From: Flavobacterium sp.
GTDB lineage: Bacteria; Bacteroidota; Bacteroidia; Flavobacteriales; Flavobacteriaceae
DNA length: 64,000 nucleotides
Assembly (NCBI RefSeq): GCF_024642105.1
Contig: NZ_JAHEBT010000052.1
Location: 186,001 to 250,000 of the forward strand
Direction: 5' to 3'
Below, piece after piece: positions 17,993 through 26,315 of the stretch (positions are counted from its first letter, which is position 1; the number at the start of each line of letters is the position of its first letter). Under the pieces are notes generated by a model. That model saw only the letters and a program-made list of their open reading frames with translations. It did not search any database and was not told the DNA's origin. Made by a program: the position numbers and the translations under genes.

Positions 17993-20900
17993 TTAATTTT
18001 TATTCATTGGAAGTTCATATACTTCCGCTTTTTTATTATTTATAGTTACCAAAAGGTATTTTTTACCATTTAATGGAATAATATCCAAATGCCTCACTGC
18101 TTTTTGAGTCAAGTCAATTCCAATTTGGTTTCCTAAAAAAATCGTTTTATGATCTTTGATTAAGGCTCCCGAAAAGCCATCAAAACGGCTATGATATGGA
18201 GTTACACCGAAATAATTACCCGCTACAAAAACGTCTTCTTTTCTGTCCCCATCAAAATCAGCTTTTACAAAACTTGTGATTGGGGCTACTTGCATTTTAT
18301 TAGAAAACGGAACAAAAGTAAATTTCCCTTTATCATTTCTCAAATAACCGGATTTTAGATTATATACTTCATACAATGCTGCTTTTTCTAACATTGCTAC
18401 ATCAAAAATTTCATCAACTGTTTTGCCTGCAAAAGATTTATAAGTATTAAACTTTTTCTTCAGCATACCGCTGAATTCTTCTACTAATTCATCTAATCCC
18501 ATGGTGGTATAATACTTCCCATTTTTTTCGATAGTAACAATCGTCTCAAAAGTACCATTAGCATCAAAATCATCATAGTACATCTTCATAGGAAACTCTT
18601 GTGAAGATTTGAATTTTGAATTCATTCCCCAATTCCCCACTAAATAATCTTGATCACCATCCTGGTCAATATCAAAAGAAGTAATGGACTGCCACAAACC
18701 ATTTTGATTACCTGGCAACACAGTTTCGGTAACTTCTTTAAAATTGCCTTTTGTATTGGCGAAAAATTTTGGTTTCATCCATTCTCCAACCACAATTACA
18801 TCTTGACTACCGTCTTTATTAAAATCGGTTACCAATGCATCGGTTACCATTCCAATTGCAGCAAAAGTTCTAGATTGTACAATACTAAAAACTCCTTTGT
18901 TATTGTTTAACAAATAACAGTCCGGCATTTTTCCAAAACTATTGTATTTTGAATTGTTCCCAATAAATAAATCCAAATCACCATCTTTATCGTAATCAAT
19001 CGTTTTAATAACTGATGCATTCATTGCTTTTGTATCCGGAAAAGCGGATTTAGTTAACGTATTTCCTAAATACAATCTATGAACTAAATCAGCCGCAAAT
19101 TGACCACTTCCAGAAGCAACAACTAAATCATTTTGGTGGTCTCCATTGAAATCACCAATTACTGCTGAAGCATCTTCATAAATCGAATCGGCAACAATCG
19201 AACTGAATGCTTTCTTTGAAAATCCATTCCCATTTTGAAGATAAATAGCAGCTTGCTTACCTTGAGCTCCACCGAAGAAAATATCGCTTTTACCATCATT
19301 ATTCAAGTCTCCAACTACAGTTGCTGGTCCTCTATCGGAACGTTGATACGGAATTAATTTTTGAGCTGTAAAATCAACAAAATCATTTTCTTGATGAATA
19401 AAGTCAATCCCTAAATTAGTTACTGATTTCTTAAAAATTGGTAGAACCCTAGCATGTAATTGAGCATAATTAAATACTTTACGTAACTTATTTGGCTGAA
19501 CCGTCAGTGTTTGATTTGTTTTTACATTTTTCAGCGTTTGAACAGTCTTATCTGGCCAAATGATTTGAACGGAATCTACTTGACTAATTTTACCATAACC
19601 AAAGTGAATTATTGGTTCTGAACTCGATTGAAAACCGCGAGTCGTTTGAATGTCTTTGAATTGCTTTTGGCCTTTAGTATATGAAATTACCTTAGCCCCA
19701 ATGCCAAAAGTATTTTTACCTCCAAAACGCAATTTCAATTTCAAATAATTGGCTTTTTCATTTGTCTTATTGATGTAAATAGAAGCAAGATTATTTAAAT
19801 TATTAGTCACCACATCTAAATCGCCATCATTATCCAAATCAGCATAAGCCCCACCATTAGAAATAATAGAATCATTTTCTATCCAATCAGTTGATCTGTT
19901 TTTAAATTGTAAATCTTTACCACCTTGAAACACATAATTCGAAACATTCCCTTTTGGCATCTTTTTCAGCGCCTGTTTATCTAATAATTTGGTTGTATTC
20001 AACTTTGTTTTTATACTTTCATTTGAAAAATATTTTATGTAATCCAAATCGTTTGGTCGTTTCGGAATTCCATTACAAACAAAAATATCTTGTTCTCCAT
20101 CTTGATCATAATCCGCAAATAATGTGCTCCAACTCCAATCTGTTGCCGCCACACCACTCAACAAAGCCGTTTCAGTAAAGTGTTTTCCACCCTGATTGAT
20201 TTGCAACATATTTCTAGTGTACTGATAATGGTATCCTAATTTTTCCGTGCGGTATTTCAACATTTGCGGGTTATCATCCCCTGCCGAGGATTTTAAAGCG
20301 GTCTCATTTTCAGGAAGCATATCTAATGTCATCAGGTCCGGATAGCCATCGTGATTGATATCAGCAGCATCTACCCCCATTGAGAATCGGCTAGTATGAC
20401 CAAAATAATTCTTCATACTCTCTGTAAAAGTTCCGTCACCGTTATTCAAATAATAATAATCATCTTCATGAAAATCATTACACACATAGATATCTGGATT
20501 TCCATCTAAATTAAAGTCAGAAACGGCAATTCCTAAACCATAGCCATTCGCACCACCAAATATTCCCGCTTTTTCACTAACATCAACAAAATGACCGTTA
20601 TCATTTTGGAATAATTTATCTCCACTTTCGTAACTTCTTTTGTTTCTAATGTCTGCTTTTCCATACGAAGACTCCGAGTGAATCGCATGATTTAATAAAT
20701 ACATATCCAAATCACCATCATTATCATAATCCAAGAATGCGGCAGAAGTAGTATAATTATCAATATCTAAACCATATTCGGCAGCGCTTTCAGTAAACGT
20801 ATTGTCTTTATTATTGATATACAATTCATTATGCCCTTCAAAACCGTTAATACCCACCACTGCGCAAACATAAATATCTAAATAACCATCTCCATTAACA

Positions 20901-21250
20901 TCTGCCATAATGGAACCCGTTTGCCAATCACTTTCACCCTCAACACCCGCTTTTACTGAAACATCCTCAAATTTATTTCCTCCCTTATTGAGATATAGTT
21001 TATTTTTTCCTTGGTTAGATGTAAAATAGATATCGACTAAACCATCGTTATTAATATCTCCTAGAGCGACCCCTCCTCCATTATAATAATAGAGATAATC
21101 TAAAATGGAGATGTTTTTTGATTCGTCTAATTGATTCGTGAATTTAACATTACTGGCATCTGGCGATAATTTTTCAAATAATTGATTTTCATTCTTTGAA
21201 CAACCGATGAGTAGCAATGATGCTAAGCCTATTTTAATAAAATTATTCAT
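17993..21250 (-). CDS. FG-GAP/VCBS repeat lipoprotein with central ASPIC/UnbV domain (second copy)
   Basis: A 1,085-residue lipoprotein (LLLIGC, Cys17). Residues about 60-490 hold repeated Asp-rich calcium-binding FG-GAP blades such as DINNDGLVDIYFT, DVNGDGYLDIYVC and DLDNDGDLDVVTN. About 505-580 is the ASPIC/UnbV domain, with TTRGFQSSSEPIIHFG and VQIIWPD. Further blades follow to the C-terminus, including DYDKDGDLDLFIGN. Two beta-propellers around an ASPIC domain are likely. Enzymatic residues are not apparent; surface binding or scaffolding is an inference. It is a clear paralogue of the preceding gene and overlaps its stop by 8 bases. The lipoprotein signal and the susCD context suggest an outer-membrane location. 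Confidence 0.85.
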   Translation of the reverse strand: MNNFIKIGLASLLLIGCSKNENQLFEKLSPDASNVKFTNQLDESKNISILDYLYYYNGGGVALGDINNDGLVDIYFTSNQGKNKLYLNKGGNKFEDVSVKAGVEGESDWQTGSIMADVNGDGYLDIYVCAVVGINGFEGHNELYINNKDNTFTESAAEYGLDIDNYTTSAAFLDYDNDGDLDMYLLNHAIHSESSYGKADIRNKRSYESGDKLFQNDNGHFVDVSEKAGIFGGANGYGLGIAVSDFNLDGNPDIYVCNDFHEDDYYYLNNGDGTFTESMKNYFGHTSRFSMGVDAADINHDGYPDLMTLDMLPENETALKSSAGDDNPQMLKYRTEKLGYHYQYTRNMLQINQGGKHFTETALLSGVAATDWSWSTLFADYDQDGEQDIFVCNGIPKRPNDLDYIKYFSNESIKTKLNTTKLLDKQALKKMPKGNVSNYVFQGGKDLQFKNRSTDWIENDSIISNGGAYADLDNDGDLDVVTNNLNNLASIYINKTNEKANYLKLKLRFGGKNTFGIGAKVISYTKGQKQFKDIQTTRGFQSSSEPIIHFGYGKISQVDSVQIIWPDKTVQTLKNVKTNQTLTVQPNKLRKVFNYAQLHARVLPIFKKSVTNLGIDFIHQENDFVDFTAQKLIPYQRSDRGPATVVGDLNNDGKSDIFFGGAQGKQAAIYLQNGNGFSKKAFSSIVADSIYEDASAVIGDFNGDHQNDLVVASGSGQFAADLVHRLYLGNTLTKSAFPDTKAMNASVIKTIDYDKDGDLDLFIGNNSKYNSFGKMPDCYLLNNNKGVFSIVQSRTFAAIGMVTDALVTDFNKDGSQDVIVVGEWMKPKFFANTKGNFKEVTETVLPGNQNGLWQSITSFDIDQDGDQDYLVGNWGMNSKFKSSQEFPMKMYYDDFDANGTFETIVTIEKNGKYYTTMGLDELVEEFSGMLKKKFNTYKSFAGKTVDEIFDVAMLEKAALYEVYNLKSGYLRNDKGKFTFVPFSNKMQVAPITSFVKADFDGDRKEDVFVAGNYFGVTPYHSRFDGFSGALIKDHKTIFLGNQIGIDLTQKAVRHLDIIPLNGKKYLLVTINNKKAEVYELPMNKN

Positions 21251-24200
21251 TGCTTGTAAATAGTTTTGGAGTAGTATTATTTAGTACCGTAATAACGGTA
21301 GTTGTATTATTTTTATTCTTTATCGTTCTCATCTTTTGAATTTCACCTGTAACAAAGAAACCTGAATTATTATAAGGCAACCAAGAATAATTTCCTTTTT
21401 TATCACCCAGTAAAACACTTCCATGATTAGCATCTAAACGCCCAAATTGTGGTTTGAATTCGTATTGATTCCCTCCAAGAATAATATCCAAGATACCATC
21501 TTTATTTACGTCCATAACACAACTTGTATTTACAGATGAGAATTGTACTTGAGCAGGCACTTTTTTCATTTCAAACTGGCCATTTCCTTTATTAATAGCC
21601 ACAACACTTTCTTGAAAAACAGCAGTTTTTTGCAATGAATTAGTAATCACTTCAGAAGAAAATATTTCCTGAATTGATTTTTTCGCATAATCACCATAAC
21701 TCAAATTTTTCTTCTTAATAGACGGAATCTGTTTTGCTAGTTCTTGTTTTAAATTAATTGGCTTATCCTTTCCGTCAATGAAACGAGTAGTAATTTGCTC
21801 AATGGTTCCATTACTATCAAAATCATTAGTAAACAATTTCATAGGGTTTTTAACCGATGCTTTATAAGGAGTATTAGTCCCTTTATTGCCTAAAATAAAG
21901 TCTTTTTTACCGTCATTATTCAAATCCACACATTGTACTGAATTCCAAAAACCAGTATAATCCGTCAAATTAGATTTGAATACCGCTAAACGTCTTCCTG
22001 TATTTTTAAAAATTTGCGGCGCCATCCAATCGCCTACAATGATTAAATCTTTCTTACCATCATTATCAACATCTTCCCAAACAGCATCGGTAATCATTCC
22101 AGTTGCATTGAGTTTAAATGCTTTTTTATCAATAACATTTTTAAAATTTCCTTTTCCGTCATTTTCTAACAACACGTGTTTTGGATCAATCCCATAGACT
22201 CCTGGAACACTTCGACTACCGACAAAGACATCTACATCTCCGTCATTATCAAAATCATACGGCGCAATTACCGAAACACTTGTGCTTGCGGAAGGAATAA
22301 TTGCTGATGATTTTGCAAATGCACCCTTACCGTTATTCAAATACAAACGGTTTTGATAATTCGCTGGACTTATTCTTTCATTTCCCCCAGAACCCACTAA
22401 TAAATCCAAATCACCATCGCCATCAGCATCAAAAAAACTAGCGGCTGTGTCTTCAAAATTAGCATCTCCTTCTAAGGCTTTTTGAGTAGTAACACCAAAG
22501 TTATTATTCCCTTTATTGACATAAATTTTACCTGATTGTCCTTTGGCTCCACCAATAAATACATCTTCATTTCCATCTCCATTAATATCTCCAACTGCTA
22601 ATGAAGGACCTTCTTGTGATAGCATTTTAGAAATTAATCCCTCGTAATCAAAATCAATAAAATCATTTTCTTTATGAGCAGCAAAATTCGATTTCACTTC
22701 TCTCAGCCAACTCTTCGATGGATTAGATTTTACAACATATTCTGCTTTAGCATCCACAATAGATAAATTAATAGTGGAATTTAAAGCTACTTTTTTAATC
22801 GTTTGTGATTTGCCATTCGGCCAAATGACTTGTAAAGAATCAATTTTTTTATTGCCCAATCCAAAAGTCATCACATAATCTATAGAAGACTGAAATCCTC
22901 TTGACGGAATTAATTCTTGACGAATAATTGCTGAACCTGAATACAATTCCACCACGCTACCCACGGCAAATTTATTTTGAGCAGCTCCTTTCAATTTTAC
23001 TTTAAGAAAATGATTGGCTTTATTTTTCTCTGAATTATTTCTATAAACAAACGATTCCATATTCACATTATTGACTACTAAATCTAAGTCGCCATCATTA
23101 TCCAAATCCCCATAAGCAGCACCATTGGAAAAACTTGGAGTATCTAACCCCCAATTGGTAACATTATTAGTAAAGGTAAGATTACGATTATTTTTAAAAG
23201 CATAATTAGGAATAGGCGTACTTGGCATTTTGGCAATAATAGTTTCTATATCATCTTTTTTACCCGTAACCACCATTTTTTGCATCAAATCATTAGCAAA
23301 AAAATCCATAAAATCTTGATTGGTCAAATCGTGATAAATCCCATTACATACGTAAATATCTTTATATCCATCATTATCCATATCAAAAATAAGCGCACCC
23401 CAGCTCCAGTCCGTTTTGGATACTCCAGCAAAATTGGCAATTTCTGTAAAATGATTTCCATCATTGATATGCAACGCGTTAGACATGTATTGATTAAAAA
23501 AATCCATACTCAATTTACGTGTCAACAAATCATAATTATCAAAACTTGTAGTAGTCTTCAAACGTTCATCGCCTTCAGGCAACATATCTGTAGTGAAGAT
23601 GTCTGGTTTACCATCGTTATTGATATCGGCTAAATCAGCTCCCATAGACGCTTGACTAAGGTGGGTTGCCCAAGTTTGAATTTGCTCTGAAAAAGTTCCG
23701 TTTTTATTGTTAATATACAAATAATCTCTTTCATAAAAATCATTCGATATATAAATATCCGGGTATAAATCTCCATTGACATCTCCTACCGTAACACCTA
23801 AACCAAAACCAATTAAACTGCCATAAATTCCTGAAGCCTCACTTACATCAACAAATTTACCATTATCATTACGCATCAATTTATCTCCTCCGCCTTTTAA
23901 AATGTCTGCTACATCCCAATCTTTATCGCGTAATTCTCTTTTGTTTGAATAATTTAAACTACTTACTGGAATAAAACTATTATTCAAAATATAGCAATCT
24001 AAATCACCGTCTTTATCATAATCAAAAAAGGCTGCATGAGTGGTGATTCCTGTATCTGCTAAATTATACTCCGCTGCTTTTTCAGTAAAAGTGTTGTTTT
24101 TATTGTTAATGTACAATTGACTTTTACGAATTGCATCGATATTACTTCCTGCATCCAAAACGTAAATATCTAAATAGCCATCATCATTGATATCCACCAT

Positions 24201-24545
24201 CACCACACCTGTAGACCAGGCCTTTTTACCTTCAATTCCAGACTTGGACGAAATATCTTCAAATTTAAAATTCCCTTTATTCAAGTACAACTTATTAGTT
24301 CCTTGATTGGACGTAAAAAAAACATCGGCTAAACCATCATTATTAATATCGCCAATAGCTACCCCGCCACCATTATAAAAATTACGGTATTTGAAGATGT
24401 TCATATTCTCTCCATTTTTGACTTCGTTTTTAAAATCAATTCCAGTTTCAGAGGAATCCAATTGAGTAAAGAGAGTATCGGAATTATTTTTAGAACAACT
24501 TATAAAAAACGTACAAAAGATAAAAAAAATAGCGCGTTGCAACAT
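21243..24545 (-). CDS. FG-GAP/VCBS repeat lipoprotein with central ASPIC/UnbV domain (first copy)
   Basis: A 1,100-residue lipoprotein (FFISC, Cys17) with the same plan as the next gene. The opening FYNGGGVAIGDINNDG is nearly the same as in the partner. Calcium-loop FG-GAP repeats run through the N-terminal half, an ASPIC/UnbV segment lies about residues 510-590 (PSRGFQSSIDYVMTFG, VIWPNGKS), and a second block of repeats follows. The two proteins differ in most loops, so the duplication is old. The function of this family (CRTAC1-like) in bacteria is not established. It lies about 190 bases behind susD, past a double hairpin terminator, and overlaps the next gene by 8 bases, implying coupled translation and a fixed ratio of the two proteins. 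Confidence 0.85.
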   Translation of the reverse strand: MLQRAIFFIFCTFFISCSKNNSDTLFTQLDSSETGIDFKNEVKNGENMNIFKYRNFYNGGGVAIGDINNDGLADVFFTSNQGTNKLYLNKGNFKFEDISSKSGIEGKKAWSTGVVMVDINDDGYLDIYVLDAGSNIDAIRKSQLYINNKNNTFTEKAAEYNLADTGITTHAAFFDYDKDGDLDCYILNNSFIPVSSLNYSNKRELRDKDWDVADILKGGGDKLMRNDNGKFVDVSEASGIYGSLIGFGLGVTVGDVNGDLYPDIYISNDFYERDYLYINNKNGTFSEQIQTWATHLSQASMGADLADINNDGKPDIFTTDMLPEGDERLKTTTSFDNYDLLTRKLSMDFFNQYMSNALHINDGNHFTEIANFAGVSKTDWSWGALIFDMDNDGYKDIYVCNGIYHDLTNQDFMDFFANDLMQKMVVTGKKDDIETIIAKMPSTPIPNYAFKNNRNLTFTNNVTNWGLDTPSFSNGAAYGDLDNDGDLDLVVNNVNMESFVYRNNSEKNKANHFLKVKLKGAAQNKFAVGSVVELYSGSAIIRQELIPSRGFQSSIDYVMTFGLGNKKIDSLQVIWPNGKSQTIKKVALNSTINLSIVDAKAEYVVKSNPSKSWLREVKSNFAAHKENDFIDFDYEGLISKMLSQEGPSLAVGDINGDGNEDVFIGGAKGQSGKIYVNKGNNNFGVTTQKALEGDANFEDTAASFFDADGDGDLDLLVGSGGNERISPANYQNRLYLNNGKGAFAKSSAIIPSASTSVSVIAPYDFDNDGDVDVFVGSRSVPGVYGIDPKHVLLENDGKGNFKNVIDKKAFKLNATGMITDAVWEDVDNDGKKDLIIVGDWMAPQIFKNTGRRLAVFKSNLTDYTGFWNSVQCVDLNNDGKKDFILGNKGTNTPYKASVKNPMKLFTNDFDSNGTIEQITTRFIDGKDKPINLKQELAKQIPSIKKKNLSYGDYAKKSIQEIFSSEVITNSLQKTAVFQESVVAINKGNGQFEMKKVPAQVQFSSVNTSCVMDVNKDGILDIILGGNQYEFKPQFGRLDANHGSVLLGDKKGNYSWLPYNNSGFFVTGEIQKMRTIKNKNNTTTVITVLNNTTPKLFTSNE

Positions 24546-24663
24546 AGTAATAGGAGTTAATTTTTCAGTCTATATATAGGGAGCAATTTATGTATTATTC
24601 GGTACATAAAAAAATTAAAAACACCTTAAAATAGTGATATACATCAAATAAATAAACAAAAAA

Positions 24664-24714
24664 AAGAGCCTAAATAGGCTCTTAAAAAACAAGGAGAGCA
24701 ATTTGCTCTCCTTG
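24664..24714 (-). terminator. Tandem terminator hairpins between susD and the ASPIC genes
   Basis: Reading the minus strand from susD, the first hairpin has the stem CAAGGAGAGCA/TGCTCTCCTTG (24690-24714) and is followed by TTGTTTTTT. The second has the stem AAGAGCC/GGCTCTT (24664-24683) and is followed by seven T residues. The pair should stop or strongly lower transcription into the ASPIC genes. No convincing TAnnTTTG promoter lies between it and the ASPIC start, so partial read-through is likely. Confidence 0.85.
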
Positions 24715-24738
24715 AAATAAGTATCAAAATACGGAATA

Positions 24739-26304
24739 TTAGTATCCAGGATTTTGTTTAATATTTGGATTCAACAACGCTGTAGTTGGAATTGGCAACA
24801 ATACTCTATACGCATCTGTATTAGTCATCGTAGCCCTAGCAGTTGTATATTTACCAAAACGAATCATATCGTTTCTTCTCCATCCTTCTTCCCATAACTC
24901 TGTAGCTCTAGCAGTATATATTCCTGTTAAAGTTGACAAATCCATCGGGGTAGTTATTCCAGGACGTGCAGTAAATAAAGCTTTAATAGAAGCCGGAGTT
25001 GTAGTACTAACACCTCCTCTAGCAATAGCTTCTGCTTTCATCAACAACGCGTCTGCATAACGGAACAATACGTAATCATTTTCTGGTTTATCCATATTAG
25101 AAACGTCTGGTATGTATTTCTGAGGACGAATACCCCATCTTTCTAACCACTCTGCAGCTAATATTTTACCGTCTGCTGGCAGACCAGCAGGATCACTTTG
25201 AAAATTCAAAGGACGAGAGTCATTTTGAGCTCTAGTTTTCAAAGCAACAGCTCCTCCTTTTTCATATTGTTGACCAATACGCATTCCAAGCGGACTACCG
25301 AAATTAGCAATTATAGAAGCATCATTGTTTTTAATACGTCTATCGGCAGGATCAAATTGATTATAATATTCTTGCAGTACAGAAAAACCATTCCATCCAG
25401 AAGGAGTTTGATTGTAATGAGCACTCATATACCATCTTGATCTAATTCCATTTATCCCTAAACCTGCAACTCCATCTACACCAAGCACATTTCTAACTGA
25501 TAATATTACTTCAGGACTAGTATTGTTTGAAGGCTTGAAGTTGTCCCAATAATCAGGAGCCAATGAAGTTGATGAAGAAATAGCATCAACATACTGAATC
25601 ACTTTATTCATATTGGCAACATTATTTGCATTAAATCCAGTATGTGATGGAGCATCGAATACTGCTTTGTTCAAATAAATTTTAGCCAATAAGAAATTAG
25701 CTGCATCTTTACTAGCAATAGATGGATCTGAAGTGTTTTTAGCCGGTAAATTAGGTAACGCTTCTTCTAACAAAGCAATGATTTTGGCAGTAGCTGTTGG
25801 AGAATCCCACACTTTAGGGAAATCATCATTAGAACTACCTGCCTCTCTGTAAGGCACTTGACCAAACATATCAATTGCATTATAATAGTAATACGCTTTC
25901 AAAAATTGAGCTTGTGCTTTATTTGAAGGAGAAATTCCTTTAATAGCCAAAGCCAAATCACAGTTATAAACACTTGACAACATATGCTTCCAAGCAGTAT
26001 TAACTTCTCTACTATCTGCTTTCCATGTGTGAAAGTGATCTTCTAACCATGCTCCTCCATCTCCCCAGTCTCCTGCACGTGTTGGCACTATTGCAAAATC
26101 TGTAGTTACTTCTTGTATAGCAAAAAGACCATCTTGAGTCTCAAAATTATGCAATCCAGCATAAGCAGATACTAATACTGCATCTGCATCAGCAGCTGAA
26201 AGTTCTGTAGCATCTGTAATTTGCTCATCTAAATTGGTACAGCTTACACCTAACACTAATGCTCCAGCAAAAAGCCCGTACTTTATAAAATTAATTTTTT
26301 TCAT
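24739..26304 (-). CDS. SusD/RagB-family outer-membrane nutrient-binding lipoprotein
   Basis: A 521-residue lipoprotein (VLGVSC, Cys22). It opens CTNLDEQITD and has the TPR-like AQFLKAYYYYNAIDMFGQVPY region (about residues 130-150). The SusD C-terminal landmarks LFRYADALLMKAEAIA and ELWEEGWRRNDMIRFG are also present. SusD proteins form the lid on the SusC channel and capture glycans at the cell surface. It follows susC by 11 bases. The bound sugar cannot be read from sequence, but the neighbouring enzymes point to sucrose, raffinose-family sugars or short fructans. A strong double terminator follows. Confidence 0.95.
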   Translation of the reverse strand: MKKINFIKYGLFAGALVLGVSCTNLDEQITDATELSAADADAVLVSAYAGLHNFETQDGLFAIQEVTTDFAIVPTRAGDWGDGGAWLEDHFHTWKADSREVNTAWKHMLSSVYNCDLALAIKGISPSNKAQAQFLKAYYYYNAIDMFGQVPYREAGSSNDDFPKVWDSPTATAKIIALLEEALPNLPAKNTSDPSIASKDAANFLLAKIYLNKAVFDAPSHTGFNANNVANMNKVIQYVDAISSSTSLAPDYWDNFKPSNNTSPEVILSVRNVLGVDGVAGLGINGIRSRWYMSAHYNQTPSGWNGFSVLQEYYNQFDPADRRIKNNDASIIANFGSPLGMRIGQQYEKGGAVALKTRAQNDSRPLNFQSDPAGLPADGKILAAEWLERWGIRPQKYIPDVSNMDKPENDYVLFRYADALLMKAEAIARGGVSTTTPASIKALFTARPGITTPMDLSTLTGIYTARATELWEEGWRRNDMIRFGKYTTARATMTNTDAYRVLLPIPTTALLNPNIKQNPGY

Positions 26305-26315
26305 TTTTATTCTAA

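Noticed and set aside
24589..24608. Inverted repeat TATGTA-N8-TACATA upstream of the first ASPIC gene as an operator
   Set aside because: Six-base AT-rich arms are expected by chance in this DNA and no second copy is seen in other promoters of the locus.
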